Counted from the first letter of the stretch, positions 1 to 8,883 are shown. The stretch: DNA of 64,000 nt from Streptomyces sp. NBC_01216 (GCF_035994945.1 NZ_CP108677.1:1984001-2048000); one strand, 5' to 3'. Numbers and translations are program-made. The notes: generated by a model from the sequence alone, not told the origin.

Positions 1-1465
1 GCCAGGCACCGATCATCGAGTCCTTGTTGCCGACCTTGGCGTTTCCGGCGACCGCGCCCACCCGGGCGTCCGCGAAGGGCTGCACGAGTTCACCCACGGT
101 GGAGGGCTCGAAGACGGTGTCGCCGTCCATCATCACGATGAGGTCGTACCGGGCGTTCGCGACGCCCCGGTTGAGCGCGGCCGGCTTGCCCGCGTTGAGC
201 TGACGTACGACCCGTACGTTCGGCAGCCCCAACTCCTCCACGATGCGGGCGGTACCGTCGGTGGAACCGTCGTCGATGACGACGACCTCGATGGGGTGTT
301 CGCTGCTCATGAGGGAGCGCACGGTGTTCTCGATGCACTTGGCCTCGTTGTACGCCGGCACCAGCACCGAGACGGGCTCGGTGACCGGGACCGGGCCCCA
401 GCGGAAGTTCTTGCGGCGCACCCGGTGCGCGTGGGCGCCGGACAGCACGAGCATCAGGCCGAAGCGGGTGAACACCAGCACGCCGATGATCGCCAGCGCG
501 ACGACGAGCCCGTCGGTGAGGTCGTCAGATGCCTGGACCATGAAGACCCACGCCTTGCCCTTCCACAGCTCCAGACCGGTGACCGGCGCGTTCGCGCTGG
601 GGGCGTCGAGCGCCTCGGTGAGGTTCTGGAAGCGGTAGCCCTCCTCCTGCATCCGCGGCAGGAACTTGTCCAGGGCGCGCACGGTCTGGCTGCGGTCGCC
701 ACCGGAGTCGTGCATGAGGACGATCGCGCCCTTGCCGTCCTCGGGGGTGGCGTTGCGGATGATCCGGCCGACGCCGGGTCGGCGCCAGTCCTCGCTGTCG
801 GTGTCGTTGACGACGGTGAGGTAGCCGTGGGTGCCGACGTACTCGGTCACCGGCCAGGACGCGTTGTCCATGGCGTCGGCGAACGAGGAGTAGGGCGGCC
901 GGAACAGGGACGAGCGGATACCGGCCGCCCCGACGATCGCCAGCTGGTTCTGGGACAGCTCCCAGTCCACGCGGCGCTTCGTCTGGAAGGACAGGTCGGG
1001 GTGGTTGAAGGTGTGCAGCCCGACCTCGTGGCCCTCGGCCACCATCCGGCGGACGAGTTCGGGGTGGCGCGACGCCATCGTGCCGGTGACGAAGAAGACG
1101 GCGTGCGCCCGGTGCTTCTTCAGCACGTCGAGCACCTGGGGGGTCCACGTGGGGTCCGGGCCGTCGTCGAAGGTGAGGACGAGGCTGTGGTCGGGGACCC
1201 GGAGGCTGGACACCTTGTCCCCGCGGGTGTCGAGGATCGGACCGCCCTCGAGGACCTCCTCCGGCACCTGGTCCGTTGCGGCCTCGGCACGGACGCGGTG
1301 GTCGGCGAGGATCTCGCTGTGCACGTAGCCGCGCAGCATCATCATCGTGACGACGGCGACCAGGAGCAGCGAGGGCAGCACGAAGCGGAGGGGGAGCGAG
1401 CGGCGACGGCCGCCCTGGGCGTCGCCGGGAGCGGAGCGGCGTCTACGGGTGCGCGGTGGGGTCAC
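1..1465 (-). CDS. Bifunctional polysaccharide deacetylase / family 2 glycosyltransferase (3' end outside window)
   Basis: A membrane protein joining a NodB-type deacetylase to a GT2 glycosyltransferase; it runs off the left edge. From the GTG start it has a basic N-terminus and one membrane segment (about residues 22-40). An intact NodB domain follows with TFDDGPDP, a metal HTFNH motif, FRPPY and LMHDSG. A second membrane segment precedes the GT2 domain, which shows VLVPAYNE, VVVIDDGSTD and VMMDGDT. The likely topology is an outward-facing deacetylase and a cytoplasmic transferase, so the protein probably makes and de-N-acetylates an envelope polysaccharide. The product is unknown. The GTG overlaps the TGA of the gene upstream (GTGA), so the two genes are translationally coupled. 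Confidence 0.9.
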   Translation of the reverse strand, partial: MTPPRTRRRRSAPGDAQGGRRRSLPLRFVLPSLLLVAVVTMMMLRGYVHSEILADHRVRAEAATDQVPEEVLEGGPILDTRGDKVSSLRVPDHSLVLTFDDGPDPTWTPQVLDVLKKHRAHAVFFVTGTMASRHPELVRRMVAEGHEVGLHTFNHPDLSFQTKRRVDWELSQNQLAIVGAAGIRSSLFRPPYSSFADAMDNASWPVTEYVGTHGYLTVVNDTDSEDWRRPGVGRIIRNATPEDGKGAIVLMHDSGGDRSQTVRALDKFLPRMQEEGYRFQNLTEALDAPSANAPVTGLELWKGKAWVFMVQASDDLTDGLVVALAIIGVLVFTRFGLMLVLSGAHAHRVRRKNFRWGPVPVTEPVSVLVPAYNEAKCIENTVRSLMSSEHPIEVVVIDDGSTDGTARIVEELGLPNVRVVRQLNAGKPAALNRGVANARYDLIVMMDGDTVFEPSTVGELVQPFADARVGAVAGNAKVGNKDSMIGAW

Positions 1466-2316
1466 AGGATGTTCTCTGGGGAGGGGGCGACGGCCTGGCC
1501 GTGCTCGGTGGGTATCGGGTGGCCCAGGCCGATGGCCATGGAGTCGCCGTTGGCGGGGGACGTGGTGGTTTCCGGTGTGACGGTGCCGGAGGGAACCGGG
1601 GAGGTCGGCGTGGGGGTGGCCGGACCGGAGGGGGCGGGGCTCTGGGTGGTGGCGTCCGGCGCGGGCGCCGTGGCGCTGGCGGAGGCGGAGGGGGTGCTCG
1701 GGACGCGGGTGGTCGCCGAGGGGCTGGCCGTCCGGGTGGGTGCCGTGGTGCGCCTGCCCGCGTCGGTCGCGCTCGGGGTGAGGGTGGCGCTCAGGGAGGG
1801 GGAGGGTGTCGTCGACTCGGTCGGCGACGCGGAAGCCTCGTCCTGCCCGGCCGGCACGGCCTGCTCCTGGTTCGGGACCGGCACCCAGGGAGCGGAGGAG
1901 TTACCCGTCAGCACGGTCGCCACGATGACCACGGCGTAGACCGCGCAGGCGACCCCGACGAGGGTGCCGAAGCGCCGGAAGCGGCGGCTGCGACGGCCGG
2001 ACTCGTCCACGAAGACAGGGCCGTTGGGCTCGCGGCGGAGCTCGGGGACGGCCTCGGCCGGCCGGAGCGACCAGTCGCCGTCCCCGCCGCCTATGCGCAC
2101 GGCGTCGAGCTGGACCGTGACCTCGTTGGGGTCGTGTGAATGATCGGCCACGTCGCCGTCCGGGGAGGGGGACACGGGCAGCGGTCGTGTCATGCGCGCG
2201 TCACCAGAGGGGTGCGGCTCGTCCCGTCGCGGGGTCGGGAACTCCCGCCTTCGGGCGTCCCCTCCCTCGGAGGGGACGGGCTTCGGCTCGGACTCGGCCC
2301 CCGGCTGCCTCGTCAT
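1462..2316 (-). CDS. Single-pass membrane protein with Ser/Thr/Pro-rich external tail
   Basis: I recognise no enzyme family. The protein has a charged cytoplasmic N-terminal part, then RRSRRFRRFG stop-transfer residues, one hydrophobic segment at about residues 117-136, and a long low-complexity tail of Ser, Thr, Pro and Ala. Such tails usually span the cell wall. It is coupled by a GTGA overlap to the deacetylase/glycosyltransferase, which suggests an accessory role in the same envelope polysaccharide system. The start is uncertain. ATG at 2316 keeps GC-rich third positions upstream, ATG at 2193 is a shorter option, and the frame stays open to 2490. No start has a textbook ribosome binding site. 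Confidence 0.7.
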   Translation of the reverse strand: MTRQPGAESEPKPVPSEGGDARRREFPTPRRDEPHPSGDARMTRPLPVSPSPDGDVADHSHDPNEVTVQLDAVRIGGGDGDWSLRPAEAVPELRREPNGPVFVDESGRRSRRFRRFGTLVGVACAVYAVVIVATVLTGNSSAPWVPVPNQEQAVPAGQDEASASPTESTTPSPSLSATLTPSATDAGRRTTAPTRTASPSATTRVPSTPSASASATAPAPDATTQSPAPSGPATPTPTSPVPSGTVTPETTTSPANGDSMAIGLGHPIPTEHGQAVAPSPENIL

Positions 2317-2837
2317 GTCGCGTTCATGTGGCAGACCGCCTCCACCCGACGGGATGCCGCGATCCGGGCGATCGACGTCTGGGCCACTCTCGTGGCCGAC
2401 GTCCCGTCGACCAGGTTGGCCAGGTTGGCCATGATCAAGCCAGTTTTCCACTGCGGCGCACTTCCCCAAGGACATGTTTCGGGCGCGCATACGCTCCCGG
2501 GCCGACGTACCTGTTCACAGGATCGAACCCACGTTGGCTCGAACGCCCCCTCTGTCACACTGTGCCCGGGGGCCATGAGGGTAGCGCATGCGTCTGTCGG
2601 GAATATGTTCTCGCCGGCTGTGGATTTCCTGTGAAGTCTGAGATCTGGCCGAAACTGGCCGAACCCGGATGCCTACCGATCCGTAACCCCGTGGGGTCAT
2701 TCACACGGAGGGCATTCCGACCTCGCTCTCGGCCGTGCTCTCGCTGCAGTGACGCAGGGAGGCCCCGGTTCGGTTCGACGGGAGCGTGAATCCGTCCGTA
2801 GCAGGGCTGTGCGAGTCCCGCGACTACTCTATGCGCC
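2317..2837. other. Divergent intergenic region
   Basis: About 520 bases between divergent genes, noticeably less GC-rich than the flanks. No credible gene is visible on either strand. It must hold the promoters for the membrane protein (minus) and the chitosanase-like gene (plus). A direct repeat, TGGCCGAAAC followed at once by TGGCCGAACC (about 2647-2666), is a possible regulator site. Confidence 0.5.
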
Positions 2838-3737
2838 ATGAAACGCGCCGGATGCCTGCTCTTCGCGACCCTGCCCGTCCTCGTGACGGCGATCGCCTAC
2901 CTCGTCGCGTCCGACCACCCGGACAGTGACATACCGATGGGGTCGGGCGCTTCCGCGGCGCCCTCTTCCCGCCAGGAGGCGAAGGCCGCCGCGGAGGACC
3001 CGGACGACGACGCGGCGGTCGCCGCCATGCCCCCGGGGCTGGCCGCGCCGAAGAAGAAGGAACTGGCGGGCAAGATCGTGGCGAGCGCGGTCAACTCCAC
3101 GCTCGACTGGCGCACTACGTACGGCTCCGTCAAGGACATCGGAGACGGACAGGGCTACACCGCGGGAATCGTCGGTTTCTGCACGGGCACCCATGACCTG
3201 CTCACCCTCGTCGAGCGCTACACCGAGAAGTACCCCGGCAACGGCCTGGCCCGCTATCTCCCCGCCCTGCGCACGGTCGACGGCACGGACTCGCACGAGG
3301 GCCTGGACCCCGGCTTCACCGCGGCGTGGAAGGCGGAGGCGAAGGTCGAGGCGTTCCGCGAGGCCCAGAGGGTGGAACGCGACCGCGTCTACTTCGATCC
3401 CGCGGTGCGCCTGGCCAAACTCGACGGCCTCGGCACGCTGGGCCAGTTCGTCTACTACGACGCGATGGTCTTCCACGGTCCCGACACCACCGAGAACGGT
3501 TTCTACGAACTCCGCGAACGCGCCCTGGCGGAGGCGGACACCCCGGCGGAGGGCGGAACCGAGGAGCACTACCTCGACGTGTTCCTCGACATGCACCGCA
3601 GGGCCATCGAGGAGAAGCGCCTGGACCACGACACCAGCCGGGTCGACACGGCCCTGCGGAAGTTCCTCGCAGAAGGCAACCTCGACCTCGACACCCCGCT
3701 CCGGTGGACGATCTACGGACAGACGTACCGGATCTGA
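2838..3737 (+). CDS. GH46 chitosanase-like exported protein lacking the catalytic glutamate
   Basis: A 299-residue protein with an N-terminal hydrophobic segment (residues 7-24), an acidic linker, and a GH46 chitosanase domain from about residue 72 to the end. Family landmarks align without gaps to my memory of the Streptomyces N174 enzyme: IGDGQGYT, GFCTGTHDLL, ERDRVYFDPAV, LGQFVYYDA and DTSRVDT. The second catalytic residue, Asp40 of N174, is present as D103. The general acid Glu22, in the family motif SSAENSS, is V85 here (ASAVNST; codon GTC at 3090-3092). The neighbouring Arg42 is Gln. In GH46 the Glu is required for hydrolysis, so the protein may bind chitosan without cutting it. The rest of the fold appears intact, which argues against simple decay. 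Confidence 0.88.
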   Translation: MKRAGCLLFATLPVLVTAIAYLVASDHPDSDIPMGSGASAAPSSRQEAKAAAEDPDDDAAVAAMPPGLAAPKKKELAGKIVASAVNSTLDWRTTYGSVKDIGDGQGYTAGIVGFCTGTHDLLTLVERYTEKYPGNGLARYLPALRTVDGTDSHEGLDPGFTAAWKAEAKVEAFREAQRVERDRVYFDPAVRLAKLDGLGTLGQFVYYDAMVFHGPDTTENGFYELRERALAEADTPAEGGTEEHYLDVFLDMHRRAIEEKRLDHDTSRVDTALRKFLAEGNLDLDTPLRWTIYGQTYRI

Positions 3738-3771
3738 CGGGCCCACGAGTCCGGCGCACGGACCGGCCCGT
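3736..3771. terminator. Candidate terminator hairpin between convergent genes
   Basis: GACGGGCC at 3736-3743 pairs with GGCCCGTC at 3764-3771, with an inner TCCG/CGGA stem. It overlaps the chitosanase stop codon. No T-tract follows, as is usual in Streptomyces. Confidence 0.5.
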
Positions 3772-3868
3772 CGGGCGCACCGGCCGGATGACGGCGTCCG
3801 GCACGGCCGGTGGCCGCCGGCCCCGGAAGGGGCACCCCCGGGGGGAGCCGTCCGGCTGGGCGCCGTGC

Positions 3869-6217
3869 TCAGCCCGCCGTGCCGGGCACCTCTTCGTCGT
3901 CCTCCGCGGTCGATACCGTCGCACGCTGCGACGGTATCGTGGCGCGCGCCACGGCCGCACCGTCCTCGCCCCGGGCGGACGCGTCGGAGAGGGTCCCGGA
4001 GACCGCGCCCGTGGGCACCGGATCGGCCTCGCCGGGGAGGGACTCCCGGGCGTCCGCGGCGGCGCGGCACTCCGGCGGCTCGATGCTGATCCGCGGCATC
4101 CGGCGGTCGAGCCAGCGCGGCAGCCACCAGTTCGCCCCACCCAGCATGTGCATGAGGGCCGGCACGAGCAGGGTGCGCAGCACGAAGGCGTCCAGGGCGA
4201 CGGCCGCCGCGAGCCCGATCCCGAACATCGCGACGACCCGGTCTCCGCTCAGCACGAAGGCGAGGAAGACGGAGATCATGATGACCGCCGCGGAGTTGAT
4301 CACCCGGCTGGTCTCCGCGAGGCCGACCCGGACCGCACGACGGTTGTCGCCCGTCTCCAGCCACTCCTCGTACATCCGGCTGACCAGGAAGACCTGGTAG
4401 TCCATGGAGAGCCCGAACAGGACGGACACCATGATCACCGGTAGGAAGGGTTCGATCGGTCCCGCGCTGCCGAGGCCGAGGAGCTCGCTGCCCCAGCCCC
4501 ACTGGAAGATGGCGACGACGACCCCGAAGGCGGAGGCGACGGCGGCCACGTTCATGAGGGCGGCCTTCAGCGGGATGCCGACGGACCGGAAGGCGAGCAG
4601 GAGCAGCAGACAGCCCAGCGCGATGACGACGCCCACGAAGAGCGGCAGCTTTCCGACGATGATCTCGGCGAAGTCGTCGTAGGAGGCGGTGACACCGCCC
4701 ACGTGCACGTCCAGCGAGGTGCCGTTCTCGGCGGCGGGCAGGACGTCCTGCCGCAGCCGGTCGACGAGGTCGCTGGTGGCCTTCGACTGCGGGGAGGAGT
4801 CCGGCACGACGGTCAGGACGGCCGTGTCGCCGGCGCCGTTGTAGGTGACCGGTGAGACCGACTCGACGCCGCGGGTGTGCGCCAGCTCCGCGGGGAGGGC
4901 GGCGAGGGCGACCCGGTCGTCGGCGCCGTCGATCTCGGCGACCAGGGTGAGGGGTCCGTTGACGCCGGGGCCGAAGCCTTCGGCGAGCAGGTCGTACGCC
5001 TGGCGCGTGGTGGCCGTGCCGGGGTTGTTGCCCTGGTCCGAGGTGCCCAGGTGGAGCGAGAAGGTCGGCAGGGCCAGGACCAGCATGACCACGGCGGCGA
5101 TCCCGCCGAGCAGCTTGGGGTGGCGCTCGACGAAGGCCGACCAGCGGGCCGCGAACCCGGTGGGCAGTTCGGGCTGCGGTCCGTGCTCGGCCAGCTGCCG
5201 GCGCTCGCGCCTGCTGAGTGCCCGCATGCCGATGAGTGAGAGCAGCGCGGGCAGCAGGGTGACGGAGGCGGCGACCGTCAGGACGACGGTGAGCGAGGCG
5301 GCCAGGGCGACCCCGTTGAGGAAACCGAGCCGCAGGATCAGCATCCCGAGCAACGCGATGCAGACCGTGGCACCGGCGAAGACGACCGCGCGGCCGGTGG
5401 TGGCGACGGCGATCCTCGCCGCTTCGTCGACGGGCAGGCCGCGTTTGAGGCCCTTGCGGTGTCGGGTGACGATGAAGAGCGCGTAGTCGATGCCGACGCC
5501 GAGACCGATGAGCAGGCCGAGCATGGGGGCGAAGTCGGCGACCGTCAGGACGTGTCCCAGGAGGACGATCCCGGAGTAGGCGGTGCCGACGCTGACGAGG
5601 GCGGTGGCGATGGGGAGCGTCGAGGCGGCGAGGGAACCGAAGGCCAGGAAGAGGACGACGGCCGCGACGACGACGCCGACGGCTTCGGCGATGTGGCCGC
5701 CCGGCGCCTCGGTCAGGGCGACGGCGCTGCCGCCGAGTTCCACCCGGACACCGTCGTCGGCCGCCTGCCGGGCGGTGTCGACGAGGGCCTGGGCCTCGGT
5801 CGCGGGGATGTCGTCGGCCTGTTCACGGAAGGTGACGGTGGCGTAGGCGGTCCGCCCGTCCTGGCTGATCCGGGCCTGGGCCGCGGGGTCGTCCCCGTAG
5901 GGGGAGGCGACGGCGGCGATGCCGGGGAGCCGGGCGACCTCGTCGAGCATGCCGGTCATGCGCTGCTCGACGGCACCGGCGCGGACGCTGCCCCGGTCGG
6001 TGTGCCAGACGATGGTGTCGCTGTCGCCGCCGGCGCCGTGGAAGCCCTTGCCGAGGAGGGCGGTGGCCCGGCCCGACTCGGTCCCGGGGACCTCGTAGTC
6101 GTTGGAGTACGCGCTGCCGGCGAGCGACGCCCCGGCGACGGTGCCGCCGAGCGCGACGAGCCAGAGCAGTACGGCGACGAGGCGGTGCTTGATGCACCAC
6201 CGTGCGATGGCTGCCAA
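3869..6217 (-). CDS. MMPL family RND-type transporter
   Basis: A 782-residue integral membrane protein with the MMPL/RND layout: one N-terminal helix (KHRLVAVLLWLVALGG), an external domain of about 140 residues, a bundle of about five helices, a second external domain and a second helix bundle. The conserved GVGIDYALFIVTRHR and GLSMDYQVFLVSRMYEEW segments carry the usual charged motifs in the two halves. The family exports lipids, siderophores or drugs using the proton gradient. The substrate cannot be read from sequence. The start is TTG at 6217, supported by GGGAG eight bases upstream. The C-terminal tail of about 80 residues is disordered and contains two strong DNA palindromes (3911-3952). 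It is convergent with the chitosanase-like gene. Confidence 0.9.
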   Translation of the reverse strand: MAAIARWCIKHRLVAVLLWLVALGGTVAGASLAGSAYSNDYEVPGTESGRATALLGKGFHGAGGDSDTIVWHTDRGSVRAGAVEQRMTGMLDEVARLPGIAAVASPYGDDPAAQARISQDGRTAYATVTFREQADDIPATEAQALVDTARQAADDGVRVELGGSAVALTEAPGGHIAEAVGVVVAAVVLFLAFGSLAASTLPIATALVSVGTAYSGIVLLGHVLTVADFAPMLGLLIGLGVGIDYALFIVTRHRKGLKRGLPVDEAARIAVATTGRAVVFAGATVCIALLGMLILRLGFLNGVALAASLTVVLTVAASVTLLPALLSLIGMRALSRRERRQLAEHGPQPELPTGFAARWSAFVERHPKLLGGIAAVVMLVLALPTFSLHLGTSDQGNNPGTATTRQAYDLLAEGFGPGVNGPLTLVAEIDGADDRVALAALPAELAHTRGVESVSPVTYNGAGDTAVLTVVPDSSPQSKATSDLVDRLRQDVLPAAENGTSLDVHVGGVTASYDDFAEIIVGKLPLFVGVVIALGCLLLLLAFRSVGIPLKAALMNVAAVASAFGVVVAIFQWGWGSELLGLGSAGPIEPFLPVIMVSVLFGLSMDYQVFLVSRMYEEWLETGDNRRAVRVGLAETSRVINSAAVIMISVFLAFVLSGDRVVAMFGIGLAAAVALDAFVLRTLLVPALMHMLGGANWWLPRWLDRRMPRISIEPPECRAAADARESLPGEADPVPTGAVSGTLSDASARGEDGAAVARATIPSQRATVSTAEDDEEVPGTAG
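3911..3952. repeat. Two adjacent perfect palindromes inside the MMPL 3' end
   Basis: CGATACCGTCGC (3911-3922) is repeated inverted as GCGACGGTATCG (3928-3939) around a 5-base loop. It is followed directly by the palindrome GTGGCGCGCGCCAC (3939-3952). Both lie within the coding sequence for the disordered tail, 40-85 bases before the stop. They could be a regulator site or an mRNA hairpin. Confidence 0.7.
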
Positions 6218-6279
6218 AGGGGGTGCTCCCTGGGTGGTTCGTGGCTCTTTGATCGAGAACAGCCCGCAAAGAACACATG

Positions 6280-6294
6280 GACCTACGTCAGGTC
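6280..6294. promoter_or_regulatory. Operator-like palindrome upstream of the MMPL gene
   Basis: GACCT, five bases, AGGTC, located about 63 bases upstream of the TTG start. The size and position resemble MerR- or TetR-type operators placed over a promoter. No regulator gene is adjacent, so the assignment is tentative. Confidence 0.35.
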
Positions 6295-6436
6295 ACTCTC
6301 GCAGCCTTACGTGATCCTTTGCCCCTTTCGTGTCGTTACTCACAGCGGTGCACGGGAGCCCCTTCGGCCTGCCCTTCTCACCCCTGCCCCGGCTCTCCCA
6401 CCCGCCCCGGCGGCTCCCCCGCCGGCTCCGCGCCGG

Positions 6437-6465
6437 GTCTGCCGGGTGACCTCCGACCGGGAGCG
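6437..6465 (+). repeat. Dispersed 3'-end repeat, copy 1 of 5
   Basis: Shares the core CCTGTCGGGTGACCTCCGAC (here CTGCCGGGTGACCTCCGACC) with copies at 41721, 42746, 43542 and 46676. It lies 48-76 bases beyond the phospholipase stop codon, in opposite orientation to that gene. Confidence 0.55.
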
Positions 6466-6512
6466 TGCGTGCCGGGGCGTTTCCGCCCGGTCGAGGACCA
6501 CCCGGCGGACGC

Positions 6513-8612
6513 TCAGCCGGAGACGCTCGGGCGGCCGTTCTCGATGTGTCCCATCAGCCTCCTGCGGAAGCCTCCGGGGGCGCTCACCTCGACGTCGTAC
6601 CAGCCGTGAGCGTCGGCGGCCGAGTGCACGACCCTGCGGGTCCGGCCGGGCTTGACGGTGATCGTGCGGGTCCAGTCGCCGAGGTCGTCCTCGTCGACGT
6701 AGCCGAGCGGCCGGACGGTGAAGAAGACCGGGGTGCCGCCGGTGTTGCGGACGATGAGGTGCAGGTCGCGATCATGGTGGTCGATGTGCGAGCGGAGCTC
6801 GGCGCCCCCCGCGGCCGGGCCCTCGAACTCGCGGCGGAAGCCGTTCGGGCCGGTGATCGTGAAGCGGTAATGGTCCCCCGGGACGGGGACCTTCCACTGA
6901 GCCGTGCCCCGGACGTCCCGGTGCTGGGGGACGGGGAACTCCCCCGCGTAGGGGTACAGGGCGAAGTGCGCGCTCGCCTTCCCCCTGTTGCCGAGCGCGA
7001 CCGTGACCTCGCCGCGCTCGACCGTCGCGGAGGCGTCCGGCTGATAGGGCAGGGGGCGCGCGGGTCGGCGGCCCGGCTCCTGGACCGGCATGCGCTGGAT
7101 CGCCGGTGGCTGGGGCCGCCAGCGGCCGGTGAAGGGCGGGACGGCGCCGGGCTGCTCGACCTCGGGCTGCCGGTGGGCACGGTGGAAGTCGAAGGCGGAG
7201 GTCAGGTCGCCGGTGACGGCGCGCCGCCAGTCGGTGATCTGGGGCTCCCGGACTCCGGTGAGCTTCTCCAGGAAGCGGATCACCGAGGTGTGGTCGAAGG
7301 TCTCGGAGCAGACGTAGCCCCCGACCGACCAGGGGGAGACGACGAGCATGGGGACGCGGACACCCAGGCCGGTGGGCCGCCCCTGCCAGCGCTCGGCGTC
7401 GCCGGCGGGATCGCCGGCGGCCGGCACGGGCGGCGGCACATGGTCGAAGAAGCCGTCGTTCTCGTCGTAGTTGATCAGTACGACGGTGTGGCGCCAGACG
7501 TCCGGATGCGCGCCGAGGGCGTCGAGCACTCGGTAGACCAGAGAGGCGGAGGCGATCGGGGAGGAGGAGCCGGGGTGCTCGGAGTCGATCGCGGAGGGGA
7601 CGAGGTACGAGACCTCGGGCAGGGTGCCGGCGGCCACGTCGGCGCGGAAGGCGTCGGCGAGGCCGCCGGTCTCCACCCGGCGCAGTCCGCGCTCGAAGAG
7701 GGAGCGCTCGGCGTCCGTGAGGGCGGCGACGCCCTCCTCAAGGGAGTCGAGCAGCGCGGCCCGCTCGGCGGCGTCCCGCGTACCCCGGACGGCGGAGTAG
7801 AAGGACTCCATGAAGGTGTGCCCGCCGGTGGGGGCGAGCGCCTTGCGGGCGATCTCCTTGAAGCGGGTGAAGAACTCGATGTTGTTGTCGGTGAAGTTCT
7901 CCCACTCGGTGTACGTCTTCCAGGTCCGGCCCGCCGCTTCGAGTCGCTCGGCGTAGGTGGGCCAGGGGTATCCGGGGTGGGTGGCCTCGGCGTAGGCGTC
8001 GTTGCCGACGGCCCGTCTGCCGTCGGCCTCGTGGCCGGTCCAGCCGGACCACAGGTGGTTGCGGTTCGGGCTCGTCGAGGTGTGGATGGACGAGTGGTAG
8101 GCGTCGCAGACGGTGAAGGTGTCGGCGAGTTCGTAGTGGAGCGGGATGTCGCGCCGGTCGTAGTACGCCATGGTGGCGGCGGTCTTGGCGGTGACCCAGC
8201 CGTCCATCCAGCCCTCGTGCCAGGCCGCGGCGCCGCCGTTCCAGGAGTGGTCGAGGGCCCCGATGTACTGGAGGTCCTTCCGCTGGGTCTCGGCCGCGTC
8301 GCGGATCGGGAAGGGCAGCACGGTCCGGCCGGCCGTGGCGGGCTGCTCGAACACCGTGGTGCCGGAGGGCAGTTCGACGGCGTTGCGGTCGCCGAATCCG
8401 CGGACGCCGCGGAGGGTGCCGAAGTAGTGGTCGAAGGAACGGTTCTCCTGCATCAGGATCACCACGTGCCGGACGGCCGCCAGCCCCCCGGACGGTGGCC
8501 CCGCCGCCATCGCGGCCTGCAGGGACGGCGGAAGCAGCGAGCCGGCCGCGGCGACGCCCAGGGCACCGCCGCCCAGGGCGAGAAGCCTTCTGCGGGAAAT
8601 CTCGGGTGACAA
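6513..8612 (-). CDS. Phosphocholine-specific phospholipase C, Tat-exported
   Basis: A 699-residue enzyme of the bacterial non-hemolytic phospholipase C / acid phosphatase family, which hydrolyses phosphatidylcholine and sphingomyelin outside the cell. The twin-arginine signal SRRRLLALGG followed by a hydrophobic stretch gives Tat export. The catalytic region begins with HVVILMQENRSFDHYFGTLRG, contains the NYDENDGFFDH metal-site motif and VPMLVVSPWS, and ends with the family's C-terminal beta domains. The frame stays open further upstream, but TTG at 8612 with GGAGG six bases before it puts the signal peptide at the N-terminus and is the preferred start. A PHO-box-like element lies about 77 bases upstream, so phosphate control is possible. 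Confidence 0.9.
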   Translation of the reverse strand: MSPEISRRRLLALGGGALGVAAAGSLLPPSLQAAMAAGPPSGGLAAVRHVVILMQENRSFDHYFGTLRGVRGFGDRNAVELPSGTTVFEQPATAGRTVLPFPIRDAAETQRKDLQYIGALDHSWNGGAAAWHEGWMDGWVTAKTAATMAYYDRRDIPLHYELADTFTVCDAYHSSIHTSTSPNRNHLWSGWTGHEADGRRAVGNDAYAEATHPGYPWPTYAERLEAAGRTWKTYTEWENFTDNNIEFFTRFKEIARKALAPTGGHTFMESFYSAVRGTRDAAERAALLDSLEEGVAALTDAERSLFERGLRRVETGGLADAFRADVAAGTLPEVSYLVPSAIDSEHPGSSSPIASASLVYRVLDALGAHPDVWRHTVVLINYDENDGFFDHVPPPVPAAGDPAGDAERWQGRPTGLGVRVPMLVVSPWSVGGYVCSETFDHTSVIRFLEKLTGVREPQITDWRRAVTGDLTSAFDFHRAHRQPEVEQPGAVPPFTGRWRPQPPAIQRMPVQEPGRRPARPLPYQPDASATVERGEVTVALGNRGKASAHFALYPYAGEFPVPQHRDVRGTAQWKVPVPGDHYRFTITGPNGFRREFEGPAAGGAELRSHIDHHDRDLHLIVRNTGGTPVFFTVRPLGYVDEDDLGDWTRTITVKPGRTRRVVHSAADAHGWYDVEVSAPGGFRRRLMGHIENGRPSVSG

Positions 8613-8688
8613 GACCGACCTCCAGTCGACGGCCCATGGTTCGCCTTCGAGCCATTGGGGGGTTCCGCCGGGGACGGTAGTGAGAGCG

Positions 8689-8728
8689 GATGTCCGCTGG
8701 AAGACTCCGTGACGACCTGGTGGTGAAC
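8689..8728 (-). promoter_or_regulatory. PHO-box-like direct repeats upstream of phospholipase C
   Basis: Reading the minus strand from 8728 there is a clean GTTCACC + ACCA unit, then weaker 11-base units starting GGTCGTC and AGTCTTC. Streptomyces PhoP binds 11-base direct repeats beginning GTTCACC. Only the first unit fits well. Confidence 0.35.
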
Positions 8729-8808
8729 GTCCGAGAGGCCGGGCGGGCGCTCGACGCGTCCGGCCCGGCCTATGTGGACCGGTGTGAGAACGGGGCGCCG
8801 ACGCGCAC

Positions 8809-8852
8809 GCGAGGGCGGCCGGCACCGGACTTCCGGCGCCGGCCGCCCTCGC
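8809..8852 (-). terminator. Terminator downstream of gatB
   Basis: Perfect 15-base arms: GCGAGGGCGGCCGGC at 8809-8823 and its complement at 8838-8852, with an additional CCGG pairing inside the loop. It sits 30-75 bases past the gatB stop. Confidence 0.8.
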
Positions 8853-8883
8853 GGCTCGTCCGGCGAGGCCGGCTCAGCCCTCG

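Noticed and set aside
2829..4502. Long minus-strand frame across the chitosanase-like gene
   Set aside because: Antisense to the GH46 gene and overlapping the MMPL gene in another frame. Composition is typical of a shadow.
6465..8609. Long open plus-strand frame opposite phospholipase C
   Set aside because: Shadow of the phospholipase frame. No ribosome site or family motif.
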